Of a DNA stretch of 19,116 nucleotides, positions 7,056 through 13,771 are shown piece after piece. The notes under the pieces were generated by a model. It was not told the DNA's origin and did no database searches. It was given only the letters and a program-made list of their open reading frames with translations. The stretch is from assembly GCA_026014515.1 (NCBI GenBank), contig JAOZIG010000108.1, positions 1 to 19,116 on the forward strand, written 5' to 3'. The translations under genes were made by a program, and so were the position numbers. Within the stretch, counting starts at the first letter, position 1. The number at the start of each line of letters is the position of its first letter. Source of the stretch: Candidatus Bathyarchaeota archaeon. Its GTDB lineage: Archaea; Thermoproteota; Bathyarchaeia; TCS64.

Positions 7056-7948
7056 AGTTTCCAGCCTTTCTCAACCAAGAAGGCGATGCTTTCTCCTTCT
7101 GGTGCTCCTACGGCTCTTGCGACTGGCTCACATTTTGTCCGGTATAGGTATATTGTGGGCGCTGGTGCAGGGGTTTCTGTCATGGTCTCCCAGTTCGCCA
7201 TACCCTTGGCCACGATAACATCAGCGTTATTGTAGAGGTCGATAAACCATTGAGGGGATTCATCCAGTCGGACGCCGATGGCTTTGGCGCCTGTGGTGAT
7301 GAGTTTGTCGGCTGCCTTGTCCATGCCCACCATTAACGCGTCTTCCATCAATGCATCGTTGAGGCTGGGGGGACCATCTTTTACAGCTACAGTAACATAG
7401 GCGCCGAGCCTGCGGAGTTCTTTGACTAGTAATGTGTCTAGAGCGACTTCGCCTGCGTTGTCTGTTAGGAAAAGGAGGTTAGTTCCCTTTTTGATGAGTT
7501 GTTTGAGCTTATCCGTGTCGTCAATGTAGAGAGGCACTTCAAGGAACTTGAGCGCATCACTTAGGTCGGCGTTGTTACCGGGTACATCATAATCTATGAC
7601 GTTGCCTAGGCAAGCCATCTTTGCGGCGGTCCTTAGCTTCTCCTCATCTGGTGTCTCAGAAAGTATCTTTTCAAGCCCAGGTAGTATCTCAAGTGCTCCT
7701 TGGTTTTCCTTGACTTTGCGCTCTTTATAGGGGTCTTCACATCCTGTTATTCGTGCGATGAGTCTGCCTCTTTCGGCTCCTAGGACTGATGGTACTGTTT
7801 CCTCGTTGAAATCTTCGCCCATTAACTTGAGGAGGGCTATCATTGCTTCTCTGCGTGTCTCCTCGTCGTCTGTGCTGAGCTTGATCATGTTGTATCCACG
7901 GTGCAGCAGACAGTAGCCGCATCTTGACCCGACCTTCATTTTGTTCAT
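7052..7948 (-). CDS. DUF89/ARMT1-family protein (damage-control phosphatase type)
   Basis: 298 residues from the ATG at 7948; the ATG at 7939 is also possible. The frame is open further upstream, but a TATA-like box at 7966-7976 predicts a leaderless start at this ATG. The N-terminus has the C-x-x-C pair typical of prokaryotic DUF89 proteins (RCGYCLL, Cys10 and Cys13). The metal and active-site features are present: LTDNAGE (162-167, Asp163-Asn164), the P-x-x-ND element (194-198), KGMAN (248-252, the variant of KGxxN) and a late TKCEP (271-275). Known relatives are metal-dependent phosphatases acting on phosphorylated sugars or damaged metabolites, and in humans ARMT1. The true substrate here is unknown. 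It diverges from the THUMP gene with a 58-base spacer. Confidence 0.82.
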   Translation of the reverse strand: MNKMKVGSRCGYCLLHRGYNMIKLSTDDEETRREAMIALLKLMGEDFNEETVPSVLGAERGRLIARITGCEDPYKERKVKENQGALEILPGLEKILSETPDEEKLRTAAKMACLGNVIDYDVPGNNADLSDALKFLEVPLYIDDTDKLKQLIKKGTNLLFLTDNAGEVALDTLLVKELRRLGAYVTVAVKDGPPSLNDALMEDALMVGMDKAADKLITTGAKAIGVRLDESPQWFIDLYNNADVIVAKGMANWETMTETPAPAPTIYLYRTKCEPVARAVGAPEGESIAFLVEKGWKL

Positions 7949-7965
7949 TGGTGGGTGGCTTGCGC

Positions 7966-7976
7966 AATATAAAAAA
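7966..7976 (-). promoter_or_regulatory. TATA box shared by divergent DUF89 and THUMP genes
   Basis: On the minus strand this is TTTTTTATATT, centred about 23-25 bases from the DUF89 ATG, which is the spacing of a leaderless archaeal transcript. On the plus strand the same element is about 37 bases from the TTG of the THUMP gene, so it could serve both directions. Confidence 0.55.
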
Positions 7977-8006
7977 CCTTCAAAGCATTCTACAGTGTGA
8001 ACAGCA

Positions 8007-8540
8007 TTGGAGTACAACCTACTAGCGACAACAGACAAGATCACAATGGGTGCAGCATGCAGCCAGCTATGGATGAACCTACGAGCACTAGGCGACGAAG
8101 AACCAAAAGTGAACAAGACACGCATCAGGGGAATCATCTGGGGCCAGACCACACTGGACCCAGTAGAGGCAATACGGGGACTACGGAAGCATATGCAGGA
8201 GGAGCCTGATAGGTATGATAAGCTCTACAGGGTGCTACCGGTGCTAACATGGGTTGAAACAAGCATCGAGAACATAGTAGCCGAGGTCATAAACCAGAAA
8301 ACAAGAGTAGGTGAAAGCGACTCGTTCAGGGTGACTCTTGAGAAACGCAGAACCGAGATAAGAAGCCTTGAGGTTATCGAGCCTGTAGCGGCGGTCTTTG
8401 ATAACCCGGTTGACTTGGAGAACCCGGACTGGGTTGTGCTGGTTGAGATTATGGGTGATAAGACGGGGGTCTCGATTGTCCCCGCTGACGCCATATTTCA
8501 GGTGCAGATAGAGCGAGCCAAGCTTATCTTCTCAAGCTAA
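8007..8540 (+). CDS. THUMP-domain protein, Tan1/THUMPD1-like (tRNA acetylation adaptor type)
   Basis: 177 residues from a TTG start; a stop 9 bases upstream in frame excludes a longer form, and the next ATG (8046) would remove the first conserved strand (EYNLLATT). A conserved N-terminal region, AACSQLWMNLRALGDEEP (16-33) and TTLDPVEAIRGLR (48-60), is followed by a THUMP domain (about 75-165) with SFRVTLEKRRTEIRS and VDLENPDWVVLVEIMGDKTGVSIV in pieces. The yeast homologue Tan1 binds tRNA and works with the Kre33/NAT10 acetyltransferase to form ac4C12; archaeal counterparts are single-domain proteins like this one. No acetyltransferase gene is in the window. The 3' end overlaps the convergent Cgi121-like gene by 17 bases. 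Confidence 0.82.
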   Translation: MEYNLLATTDKITMGAACSQLWMNLRALGDEEPKVNKTRIRGIIWGQTTLDPVEAIRGLRKHMQEEPDRYDKLYRVLPVLTWVETSIENIVAEVINQKTRVGESDSFRVTLEKRRTEIRSLEVIEPVAAVFDNPVDLENPDWVVLVEIMGDKTGVSIVPADAIFQVQIERAKLIFSS

Positions 8541-9078
8541 TCAGCGTACTCTTTTCAGTAATTAGACTGGTTAACGCCTTGTACTTGTCACAGCCCACCG
8601 TTTCGATAGCGGTATCTGTTATCTCGTAGAGGTTCTTCAATGCCTCAAATTTCGTTTGATTCATCTCAAGGGCTTTGAGGTCCACATCCCCCAAGTATTC
8701 TGCAATCTTTGATGCCGCAGAGTCATTTTGCTGTTCTGAGATCACAACAATGGCTATTCGTTGTGTTTTCTCGGATACTCCGATAAGTTTGATTGCCTTT
8801 GAAATCTGGTTCTGGGTGGAGGCGTACAGCAGGGTCTCTACTTCTAGTTTGTTGCTGATGTTGCCCTTGTTCTCCATCGCGTAGTAGGCGTTGGCAGCCG
8901 CGTAGTAGAGTTGATGTTGGTCTGTGATCTTGTCGGCGTCGAATAACTGGAAAACCGTACCAGCTACCTGTTTGTCTAGCTCTGATAGTGTTTTGTTGAT
9001 GTCGGTTATCTTTGTGTTAGCTGCAGCAGTTATGGTGACGTAGAGGTCAGAGTCCGTGATAGGGTAGCTGTAGGACAT
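8524..9078 (-). CDS. KEOPS complex subunit Cgi121-like protein
   Basis: 184 residues, somewhat longer than typical archaeal Cgi121 (about 150). The diagnostic core is LEVETLLYAS-T-QNQISKAIKLIGV (78-101), which matches the family pattern E-x-L-Y-A-S-x-x-x-Q-I-x-x-A-I-x-x-x-G-V, preceded by a helix with LYYAAANAYYAMENK and followed by a RIAIVVIS strand. The C-terminal helix ends in KYKALTSLITEKSTLIS, similar to the ending of the family. Cgi121 binds the tRNA CCA end and delivers tRNA to the Kae1-Bud32 core for t6A synthesis. Its presence 1.5 kb from a TsaC-type gene supports the call. AGTTTAAAAT at 9101-9110 (minus) lies 26 bases before the ATG, giving a leaderless start. The extra length is mostly near residues 20-50. 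Confidence 0.78.
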   Translation of the reverse strand: MSYSYPITDSDLYVTITAAANTKITDINKTLSELDKQVAGTVFQLFDADKITDQHQLYYAAANAYYAMENKGNISNKLEVETLLYASTQNQISKAIKLIGVSEKTQRIAIVVISEQQNDSAASKIAEYLGDVDLKALEMNQTKFEALKNLYEITDTAIETVGCDKYKALTSLITEKSTLISLRR

Positions 9079-9100
9079 AACTGCATATCCAATGTGGTCT

Positions 9101-9110
9101 ATTTTAAACT
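9101..9110 (-). promoter_or_regulatory. TATA box of the Cgi121-like gene
   Basis: On the minus strand it reads AGTTTAAAAT and is centred about 26 bases from the ATG at 9078, matching a leaderless transcript. Confidence 0.5.
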
Positions 9111-9184
9111 CTACGTGGTTGAGTTTCAGGGATGGAACTGATTAAATATGTTAACTGTTACTTTGGTCTGTAAATGTGATATAA

Positions 9185-9331
9185 TTGAACCAAAACTTGG
9201 GTAGACTTGGGACATTAATATTCTTCATCATAGGCACCATTGCCCACAATCAAGGATTTTCTTGGTATTATTCGCTATTTTTCTGGGGAATAGCAGCCAT
9301 CATCTACCTCAAAACAGAGGACTTCTCATAA
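9185..9331 (+). CDS. Possible small two-helix membrane protein (48 residues)
   Basis: The frame starts at a TTG directly after an in-frame TAA; a second TTG is at 9197. The product begins MNQNLGRLGT and has two hydrophobic segments (LIFFIIGTIA and YYSLFFWGIAAIIYL) joined by a short polar turn (HNQGFS), ending in KTEDFS. Two-helix spacing with polar ends is what a real small membrane protein would look like, and TTG starts are common here. No strong promoter is seen at leaderless distance (ATTAAATATG at 9141-9150 is about 39 bases away). It could also be a remnant of a longer gene. Function unknown. Confidence 0.4.
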   Translation: MNQNLGRLGTLIFFIIGTIAHNQGFSWYYSLFFWGIAAIIYLKTEDFS

Positions 9332-9341
9332 AGGAAAATAA

Positions 9342-10442
9342 TTAGCTTAGAAGACTTGACAAGTCCTCAAGCAAACCATCAATCTCAGCCTCTGTGTTGA
9401 AGAAACCAGTACTAACCCGGATACCCGCTGGACGCAGACTCAACACGTAACCAAGCTCAGAGAGCTTATCGTAGAGGGACTCTGGGTCTCCATTTGTAAA
9501 GCTGACCACGCCTGAGCGGAGTTTCTTGTCCTCTGGGCTAACCATTTCAACTGGTAACTCTGATAACCCATCATAGAGTCGCTGAGCCAGCCCTGTTACC
9601 TGTTTCTCGATGCGTTTTGTGCCTAGTTTGTTGATGTGGTCGATTGACGCCATGGTGCCGACGAAGCTTAGGTAGCTTGGTTCACCGAACTCAAGCTTTT
9701 GAGCGGTTTCATGAAGCACAGGCGCGGTAAGGCTATGTTTCTTGATGGCTCTGTAGCCTAGTTCCTGCGGTTTGAGGTCTGGTAGGTGTTCTTTTTTTGC
9801 GTAAAGGAAGCCTGCGCCTGATGGTCCGAGGAGCCACTTGTAGCTACCACATGCATAGAAATCCGCGCCAGTCGCCTCTATGTCTACGTCGAGTGCGCCT
9901 GCTGCTTGAATACCATCAACCACCAGATACGCACCATGATCATGACACAACTCACTAAGGGGCTTCAAGTCAAAGCGAGACCCTGTTAGCCACTGAACAT
10001 GACTGATGGATACCGCCTTTGTATTGTCATCGATCTGTTTCTCAATATCCTCAAGTTGAATCGCTTTGTCTCGAGCGTTGATTATCCTTACCTCAACCCC
10101 CCGCTTTGATTGTAGGGTCCAAGGGTAAACATTCGCCCAGTTCTCCAAGTCGTTCACGATTACGTTCTCCCCCCGCTTGAAGTCAATCGAAGCCGCTACA
10201 GTGGCTAACCCCCTGCTTGTGTTTGGTTGACAAGCGATCTCCTCTGGTGTTGCTTTGATGAGTTTTGCGAAGCTTTGGTTGGCTAGTTCTACATTGTGGT
10301 CGCCGTGTCGGCTGAGGTTGTCCCAGTCATCAAGGAAGTTTTCGATTGCTTGTCGTACGTGGGTGCTGGGGGGTCCATGGTTCGCGGTGTTTAGGTACTT
10401 GTATCGTTGGGTTACTGGGAAGTTCTCCCTAAGATCATTCAT
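9342..10442 (-). CDS. Class-V aminotransferase-fold PLP enzyme
   Basis: 366 residues from the ATG at 10442; a GTG six codons upstream is less likely because its region (a G-run) looks like a ribosome binding site. The fold-type I motifs of cysteine desulfurase/isopenicillin-N-epimerase relatives are present: YLNTANHGPP (16-25), the phosphate-side NTSRGL (74-79), the aromatic-stacking His in SISHVQW (145-151), VDGIQAAG (175-182, Asp176 to the pyridine N and Gln179), and the Schiff-base lysine in CGSYKWLLGP (198-207, Lys202). The family acts on amino acids, by desulfuration, transamination or epimerisation. The mobile catalytic-Cys loop of cysteine desulfurases is not evident, so I would not call it NifS/IscS. 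Substrate unknown. A sulfur-related cluster lies 1.5 kb away, but on the other strand and not adjacent. Confidence 0.85.
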   Translation of the reverse strand: MNDLRENFPVTQRYKYLNTANHGPPSTHVRQAIENFLDDWDNLSRHGDHNVELANQSFAKLIKATPEEIACQPNTSRGLATVAASIDFKRGENVIVNDLENWANVYPWTLQSKRGVEVRIINARDKAIQLEDIEKQIDDNTKAVSISHVQWLTGSRFDLKPLSELCHDHGAYLVVDGIQAAGALDVDIEATGADFYACGSYKWLLGPSGAGFLYAKKEHLPDLKPQELGYRAIKKHSLTAPVLHETAQKLEFGEPSYLSFVGTMASIDHINKLGTKRIEKQVTGLAQRLYDGLSELPVEMVSPEDKKLRSGVVSFTNGDPESLYDKLSELGYVLSLRPAGIRVSTGFFNTEAEIDGLLEDLSSLLS

Positions 10443-10541
10443 GGATATCAAGCCCCCCACAGGGATATGAATTGTAGGGGGAGAGGAATCCTTTTACGCG
10501 CATAACGGCTCAAATGATTAGACCATTGTGAGATATTGGTT

Positions 10542-10991
10542 ATGTCAGACTACGAAGAAGAGACCCAAGTCAAGATTGGGGATTTAAAGAGCTATTCAAG
10601 GAAAGTATACACGGTCGCCAAGGTCATCAGCATCGGCGAGCCTAGGGAAGTTACATCTAGGAACGACAACAGCACCCACAGCGTATGTGAGGCGCTTGTA
10701 GCGGATGACACAGGTAGCATCTACCTAACACTATGGGATGAGGCTATCGACGAAGTTGAGGAAGAACAGGTTCTGAAACTCGATAACGCTTACATCAACG
10801 TCTTCAGGGGAAGCATGAGGCTGAACCTAGGCAAGTATGGAAGCTACGAGGTATTGGATGAGGCACCTTTCGATGAGGTTGAGCTGGAAAACAACATCAG
10901 CGATCAGCAGGTCGAGTACCAGCGCAGACCATACGGACGCGGCGGTGGAAACCGTGGCGGCGGACGAGACAACCGTAATAGAAGATACTAA
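10542..10991 (+). CDS. ssb: Single-stranded DNA-binding protein, OB fold with RGG tail
   Basis: 149 residues from the ATG at 10542; a TTG two codons earlier is possible. One OB fold (about 8-107) resembles the Sulfolobus-type SSB and the RPA nucleic-acid domain: KIGDLKSYSRKVYTVAKV at the start, EALVADDTGSIYLTLWDE (50-67, with Trp65 in the DNA-contact position of the family), VLKLDNAYINVFRGSMRLNLG in pieces, then a YEVLDE strand. The C-terminal tail (127-149) is basic and Gly-rich (RRPYGRGGGNRGG), as in Sulfolobus SSB, where the tail is flexible and used for protein contacts. The length matches the 148-residue Sulfolobus protein. It coats ssDNA in replication and repair. No replication partner is adjacent. 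Confidence 0.88.
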   Translation: MSDYEEETQVKIGDLKSYSRKVYTVAKVISIGEPREVTSRNDNSTHSVCEALVADDTGSIYLTLWDEAIDEVEEEQVLKLDNAYINVFRGSMRLNLGKYGSYEVLDEAPFDEVELENNISDQQVEYQRRPYGRGGGNRGGGRDNRNRRY

Positions 10992-10994
10992 ACT

Positions 10995-11025
10995 CTCCTT
11001 TTTTCACATACATCTTTTATTTTTC
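10995..11025 (+). terminator. T-rich tract after ssb
   Basis: Three T-runs follow within about 35 bases of the ssb stop (CCTTTTTTC, CTTTTATTTTTC), suitable for oligo-T termination. The second run is also near TATA distance from the next gene's TTG, so it may serve as promoter too. Confidence 0.4.
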
Positions 11026-11051
11026 AATCCCTACCCCAGTTGTGACTGATA

Positions 11052-11942
11052 TTGAAGGTAGGTTTAGCGAAACAACCATACAGTGGACACTTTGGACGAC
11101 AGGAATATGATGAAGGTCCAAATGTCATGGAGCAAGGCGGACTGTTAAAGCATCTTGAGGAGTGGGGCTGCGAGGTAACTGAGATCAAAGAGGCAAAACT
11201 CACCCCAGAGGAAGACAAAAGATACGGTCTAAGATACAGACTAGGCTTAGCAAACAACCACCTAGCAGACATAGTAGCCAACCAGATCAAATCTGATGTT
11301 CTACCCATTGGTTTGATGGCCAACTGCAACGGCTTGATGGGCATGCTAGCAGGACACCAACGCAGCGGACCCGACTGGAAACCACTACGGGTTGGACTCG
11401 TCTGGATCGACGCACACGGAGACTTCAACACACCAGAGACAAGCCTAAGCGGTATGATGGGGGGGATGCCTGTCGCCATAAGCACTGGACAATGTCTACA
11501 CCACATAAGACAGGCAAGCGGACTAGAGCCACCACTACCCATGAACTATGTTACAATGGTGGGGGTCAGGGATACTGATCCCATGGAGCAATACTTGATT
11601 GACAAGCACCAAATCAGCCAGATCACAGTAGATGATGTGAAACGGCTTAGCCCAGCCATAGACATGGAGATGGATAGACTCAGCAGGATAACCGACCTAG
11701 TGTATGTACACGTGGACCTTGATATTCTGGACCCGGATGATATACCCGGCGCAGGGCTACCAGTAGAAAATGGACCAACTGCAGATGAACTAGCAGAGGC
11801 CCTTGAGGTTATGTTTGAGTATCCTAACGTGAAGGGGTATGGTATGGCGAGTTATCCTTGGAGAAGGGATGAGGAGCGCCGTGGCTTAAAATCAGTTTAT
11901 AGACTGGTAGAGGGCGTCGTATCCGGGGTTAAAAACCGCTAA
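11052..11942 (+). CDS. Arginase/agmatinase-family protein with atypical first metal motif
   Basis: 296 residues from a TTG start, the first start in frame. Ureohydrolases hydrolyse guanidino compounds with two manganese ions. Second and third metal motifs are intact: WIDAHGDFNTPE (118-129; Asp120, His122, Asp124) and VDLDILDP (221-228; Asp222, Asp224). The first motif, normally GG(D/N)H, is MANCNG (89-94), which puts Cys92 where the manganese-ligand His is expected. I recall arginase-family proteins with a GNCN motif and DAHGDFNTPE next to it, so this is probably a real subfamily rather than an error. The C-terminal region lacks the usual E-(V/I)-NP (here YGMASYPW). Arginine, agmatine or another guanidine may be the substrate, or none. 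Cysteine at a metal site could mean a different metal. Confidence 0.8.
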   Translation: MKVGLAKQPYSGHFGRQEYDEGPNVMEQGGLLKHLEEWGCEVTEIKEAKLTPEEDKRYGLRYRLGLANNHLADIVANQIKSDVLPIGLMANCNGLMGMLAGHQRSGPDWKPLRVGLVWIDAHGDFNTPETSLSGMMGGMPVAISTGQCLHHIRQASGLEPPLPMNYVTMVGVRDTDPMEQYLIDKHQISQITVDDVKRLSPAIDMEMDRLSRITDLVYVHVDLDILDPDDIPGAGLPVENGPTADELAEALEVMFEYPNVKGYGMASYPWRRDEERRGLKSVYRLVEGVVSGVKNR

Positions 11943-11970
11943 ACAACCCTATTTTATGGCTTATTGCCAC

Positions 11971-11980
11971 CTTTTTTAAC
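11971..11980 (+). promoter_or_regulatory. TATA box of the MBL-fold/rhodanese gene
   Basis: CTTTTTTAAC is centred about 27 bases before the ATG at 12003. It supports the short start over the longer open frame from 11964, which would place this box inside the coding region. Confidence 0.5.
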
Positions 11981-12002
11981 CACCAATTACGAAATATCAA
12001 AT

Positions 12003-13364
12003 ATGATATATGAGAGACTCAAATCCGAGATAGTCTCCCATCTCAGCTACTTCATAGGAAGCGGGAACGCGGCTTTCGTGGTAGACCCCACACGCGACAT
12101 ACAGCAATACCTAGAACTAGCCGAGAAACACGGAGTCAACATCAAGTATGTCTTCGAGACCCATAGAAACGAGGACTATGTTATCGGCAGCATCGAGCTC
12201 GCCAAACAAACAGGAGCCGAGATATACCACGGCGACTGGCCAGCATGGAAATACGGCAACGTAGCCATGGATGGGGACCAGTTCAGAGTCGGCAGCCTCA
12301 AAGTAACAGCCCTAGCCACACCCGGACACACCCCGGGTTGCAGGAGTTATGTTGTTACTGATCTCGCTACTGGTGATCACCCGGTGCTGGTTTGTACTGG
12401 TGATACTTTGTTTATCGGTGACGCTGGAAGAACAGATTTCGGTGGACCAGATAACAAGGTGAAGTGGAGTACATGGCTCTATGAGAGCATCCACGATAAG
12501 ATACTGCCACTGGGAGATGATGTTATCATCTGCCCGGCTCATGGCAGCGGATCAGTCTGTGGTGCAAAGATAGCTAACCGGGAGGATAGCACCCTTGGTT
12601 TGGAGAAGAAGATGAACCCATGGCTGCAGCTCAGCCGAGAGGAGTTCATCAAACAGAAATCCACGGAACACCACAATTATGCTCCCTACTTCAAGAAGAT
12701 GGAAGTCTACAACCTAGAGGGCCCACCAGAGTATGGGTTAGGTCCAACCATCCAAGCCATGTCTCCCGGTGCCTTTGAGAGGAAACTCAAGGAAGGCGCG
12801 GTTGTGATTGATACGCGTCCACCGCCATCCTTTGCATCAGGATTCATCAAGGACAGCTACAACGTGTCCATGAGCAGGCTAGGTATGGCTGGCTGGGTAC
12901 TACCATATGACAAGCCAATACTACTGGTACTCGGCAACCATTTAGAGCTAAAGGAGACAGTTACTGGTCTAGCGCGAATAGGCTATGATAACATCGAGGG
13001 CTACCTTAACCCAAGTATGGTCTCATGGTATCTCACAGCGCGTCCAGTTGAGCGACTAGGGATATTGACTACCCCTGAGCTTAAGGAACGGCTGGACACT
13101 GAGGATTGGACAGTGCTTGACGTTAGAAGCATCGAGGAATACGAGTCAGGTCACATTGAGGGAAGCATTAACCTATACGCTGGGCTCCTATCGAAGAACC
13201 TTGACAAGATTCCAAGAGACAAGCCCATCGCGGTAATCTGTAAATCAGGTACACGGTCTGGATTCGGGGCTAGTATACTGCTTCATCACGGCTTGGAGAA
13301 CATCTATAACGTGATGGGCGGCATGACCAGCTGGAAGAACGCAGGTTACCCAGTAGCCAAATAA
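12003..13364 (+). CDS. Metallo-beta-lactamase-fold protein with two rhodanese domains (persulfide dioxygenase-like)
   Basis: 453 residues from the ATG at 12003. Residues 1-240 are an MBL-fold domain of the ETHE1/CstB type: FETHRNEDYVIGS (51-63), TPGHTPGC (106-113), CTGDTLFIGDAGRTDF (131-146) and CPAHGSGSVCG (177-187). The usual HxHxDH reads His54-x-Asn56-x-Asp58-Tyr59, but the three iron ligands of human ETHE1 correspond to His54, His109 and Asp134, all present. Residues 250-350 are a degenerate rhodanese domain (VVIDTRPPPSFASGFI) with no Cys in the active loop. Residues 355-453 are a second one with VLDVRSIEEYESGHI and Cys413 in the VICKSGTRSG loop, probably able to carry a persulfide. Family members oxidise glutathione or CoA persulfide to sulfite, or transfer sulfane sulfur. 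It heads a cluster with thioredoxin and two sulfur-compound permease families. Confidence 0.87.
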   Translation: MIYERLKSEIVSHLSYFIGSGNAAFVVDPTRDIQQYLELAEKHGVNIKYVFETHRNEDYVIGSIELAKQTGAEIYHGDWPAWKYGNVAMDGDQFRVGSLKVTALATPGHTPGCRSYVVTDLATGDHPVLVCTGDTLFIGDAGRTDFGGPDNKVKWSTWLYESIHDKILPLGDDVIICPAHGSGSVCGAKIANREDSTLGLEKKMNPWLQLSREEFIKQKSTEHHNYAPYFKKMEVYNLEGPPEYGLGPTIQAMSPGAFERKLKEGAVVIDTRPPPSFASGFIKDSYNVSMSRLGMAGWVLPYDKPILLVLGNHLELKETVTGLARIGYDNIEGYLNPSMVSWYLTARPVERLGILTTPELKERLDTEDWTVLDVRSIEEYESGHIEGSINLYAGLLSKNLDKIPRDKPIAVICKSGTRSGFGASILLHHGLENIYNVMGGMTSWKNAGYPVAK

Positions 13365-13371
13365 ATTCCAC

Positions 13372-13379
13372 TTTATTAT
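13372..13379 (+). promoter_or_regulatory. TATA box of the thioredoxin-like gene
   Basis: TTTATTAT lies 26 bases (centre) before the ATG at 13402, downstream of the preceding stop codon. It would give a leaderless transcript starting at this gene. Confidence 0.45.
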
Positions 13380-13401
13380 CCGCCACCTATTTTATCCAAC
13401 T

Positions 13402-13737
13402 ATGAGCATAGTGGACATCAACGCAGAGCAACTAGACGCCTATTTACAACAGGGTAGAGTGGTGGTTCTCTTGATTTGGATAAAACGTTGTGACCAATGC
13501 GCTAAGTTCAAGCCAGTCTTCCAACAGCTACCTGATTACTACCTGGATGTTACTTTTCTACGGATGAACATGCTGGAGAGTATGGAGAATCTTCGTCTCG
13601 CTGAGAAGTATGAGAAGGAGCAGACGCCCATCATACCTGTCTTCTGTAAGGGTGATCACATTGGTACATTCATCGGGTATTACTCGTTGGATGATTTTAT
13701 GGCTAAATTTGATGAAATAGTTGAGGAAAACTGCTAG
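13402..13737 (+). CDS. Thioredoxin-like protein
   Basis: 111 residues, the length of a classical thioredoxin. The redox site is IKRCDQCAKFKP (27-38; Cys30, Cys33), replacing the usual WCGPC with RCDQC; a Trp sits at 26. The conserved cis-proline region is QTPIIPVF (74-81, Pro76), followed by KGDHIGTFIGY, matching the usual G-x-x-x-x-x-x-x-G strand and turn. Extra cysteines occur at 82 and at the very C-terminus (111). It lies between the rhodanese protein and the YeeE-type permease, so a likely job is reducing protein-bound persulfides or disulfides in that sulfur pathway. The next gene begins 34 bases downstream. Glutaredoxin-like function cannot be excluded. Confidence 0.85.
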   Translation: MSIVDINAEQLDAYLQQGRVVVLLIWIKRCDQCAKFKPVFQQLPDYYLDVTFLRMNMLESMENLRLAEKYEKEQTPIIPVFCKGDHIGTFIGYYSLDDFMAKFDEIVEENC

Positions 13738-13741
13738 AAGG

Positions 13742-13749
13742 TTTATTAT
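13742..13749 (+). promoter_or_regulatory. TATA box of the first YeeE-type gene
   Basis: TTTATTAT is centred 26 bases before the ATG at 13772. It is identical in sequence and spacing to the box before the thioredoxin gene and decides the start against a TTG at 13721, which would overlap the thioredoxin stop. Confidence 0.45.
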
Positions 13750-13771
13750 CAACAGTTTCTTAGCTTCAACT

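Noticed and set aside
7949..8152. Longer N-terminus for the DUF89 protein
   Set aside because: It lies antisense to the THUMP gene and its promoter; the C-x-x-C pair normally sits within the first 15 residues, which fits the start at 7948.
11024..11542. Minus-strand open frame of 172 codons
   Set aside because: It is antisense to the arginase-family gene, which has clear metal motifs; the minus-strand product has no recognisable domain.
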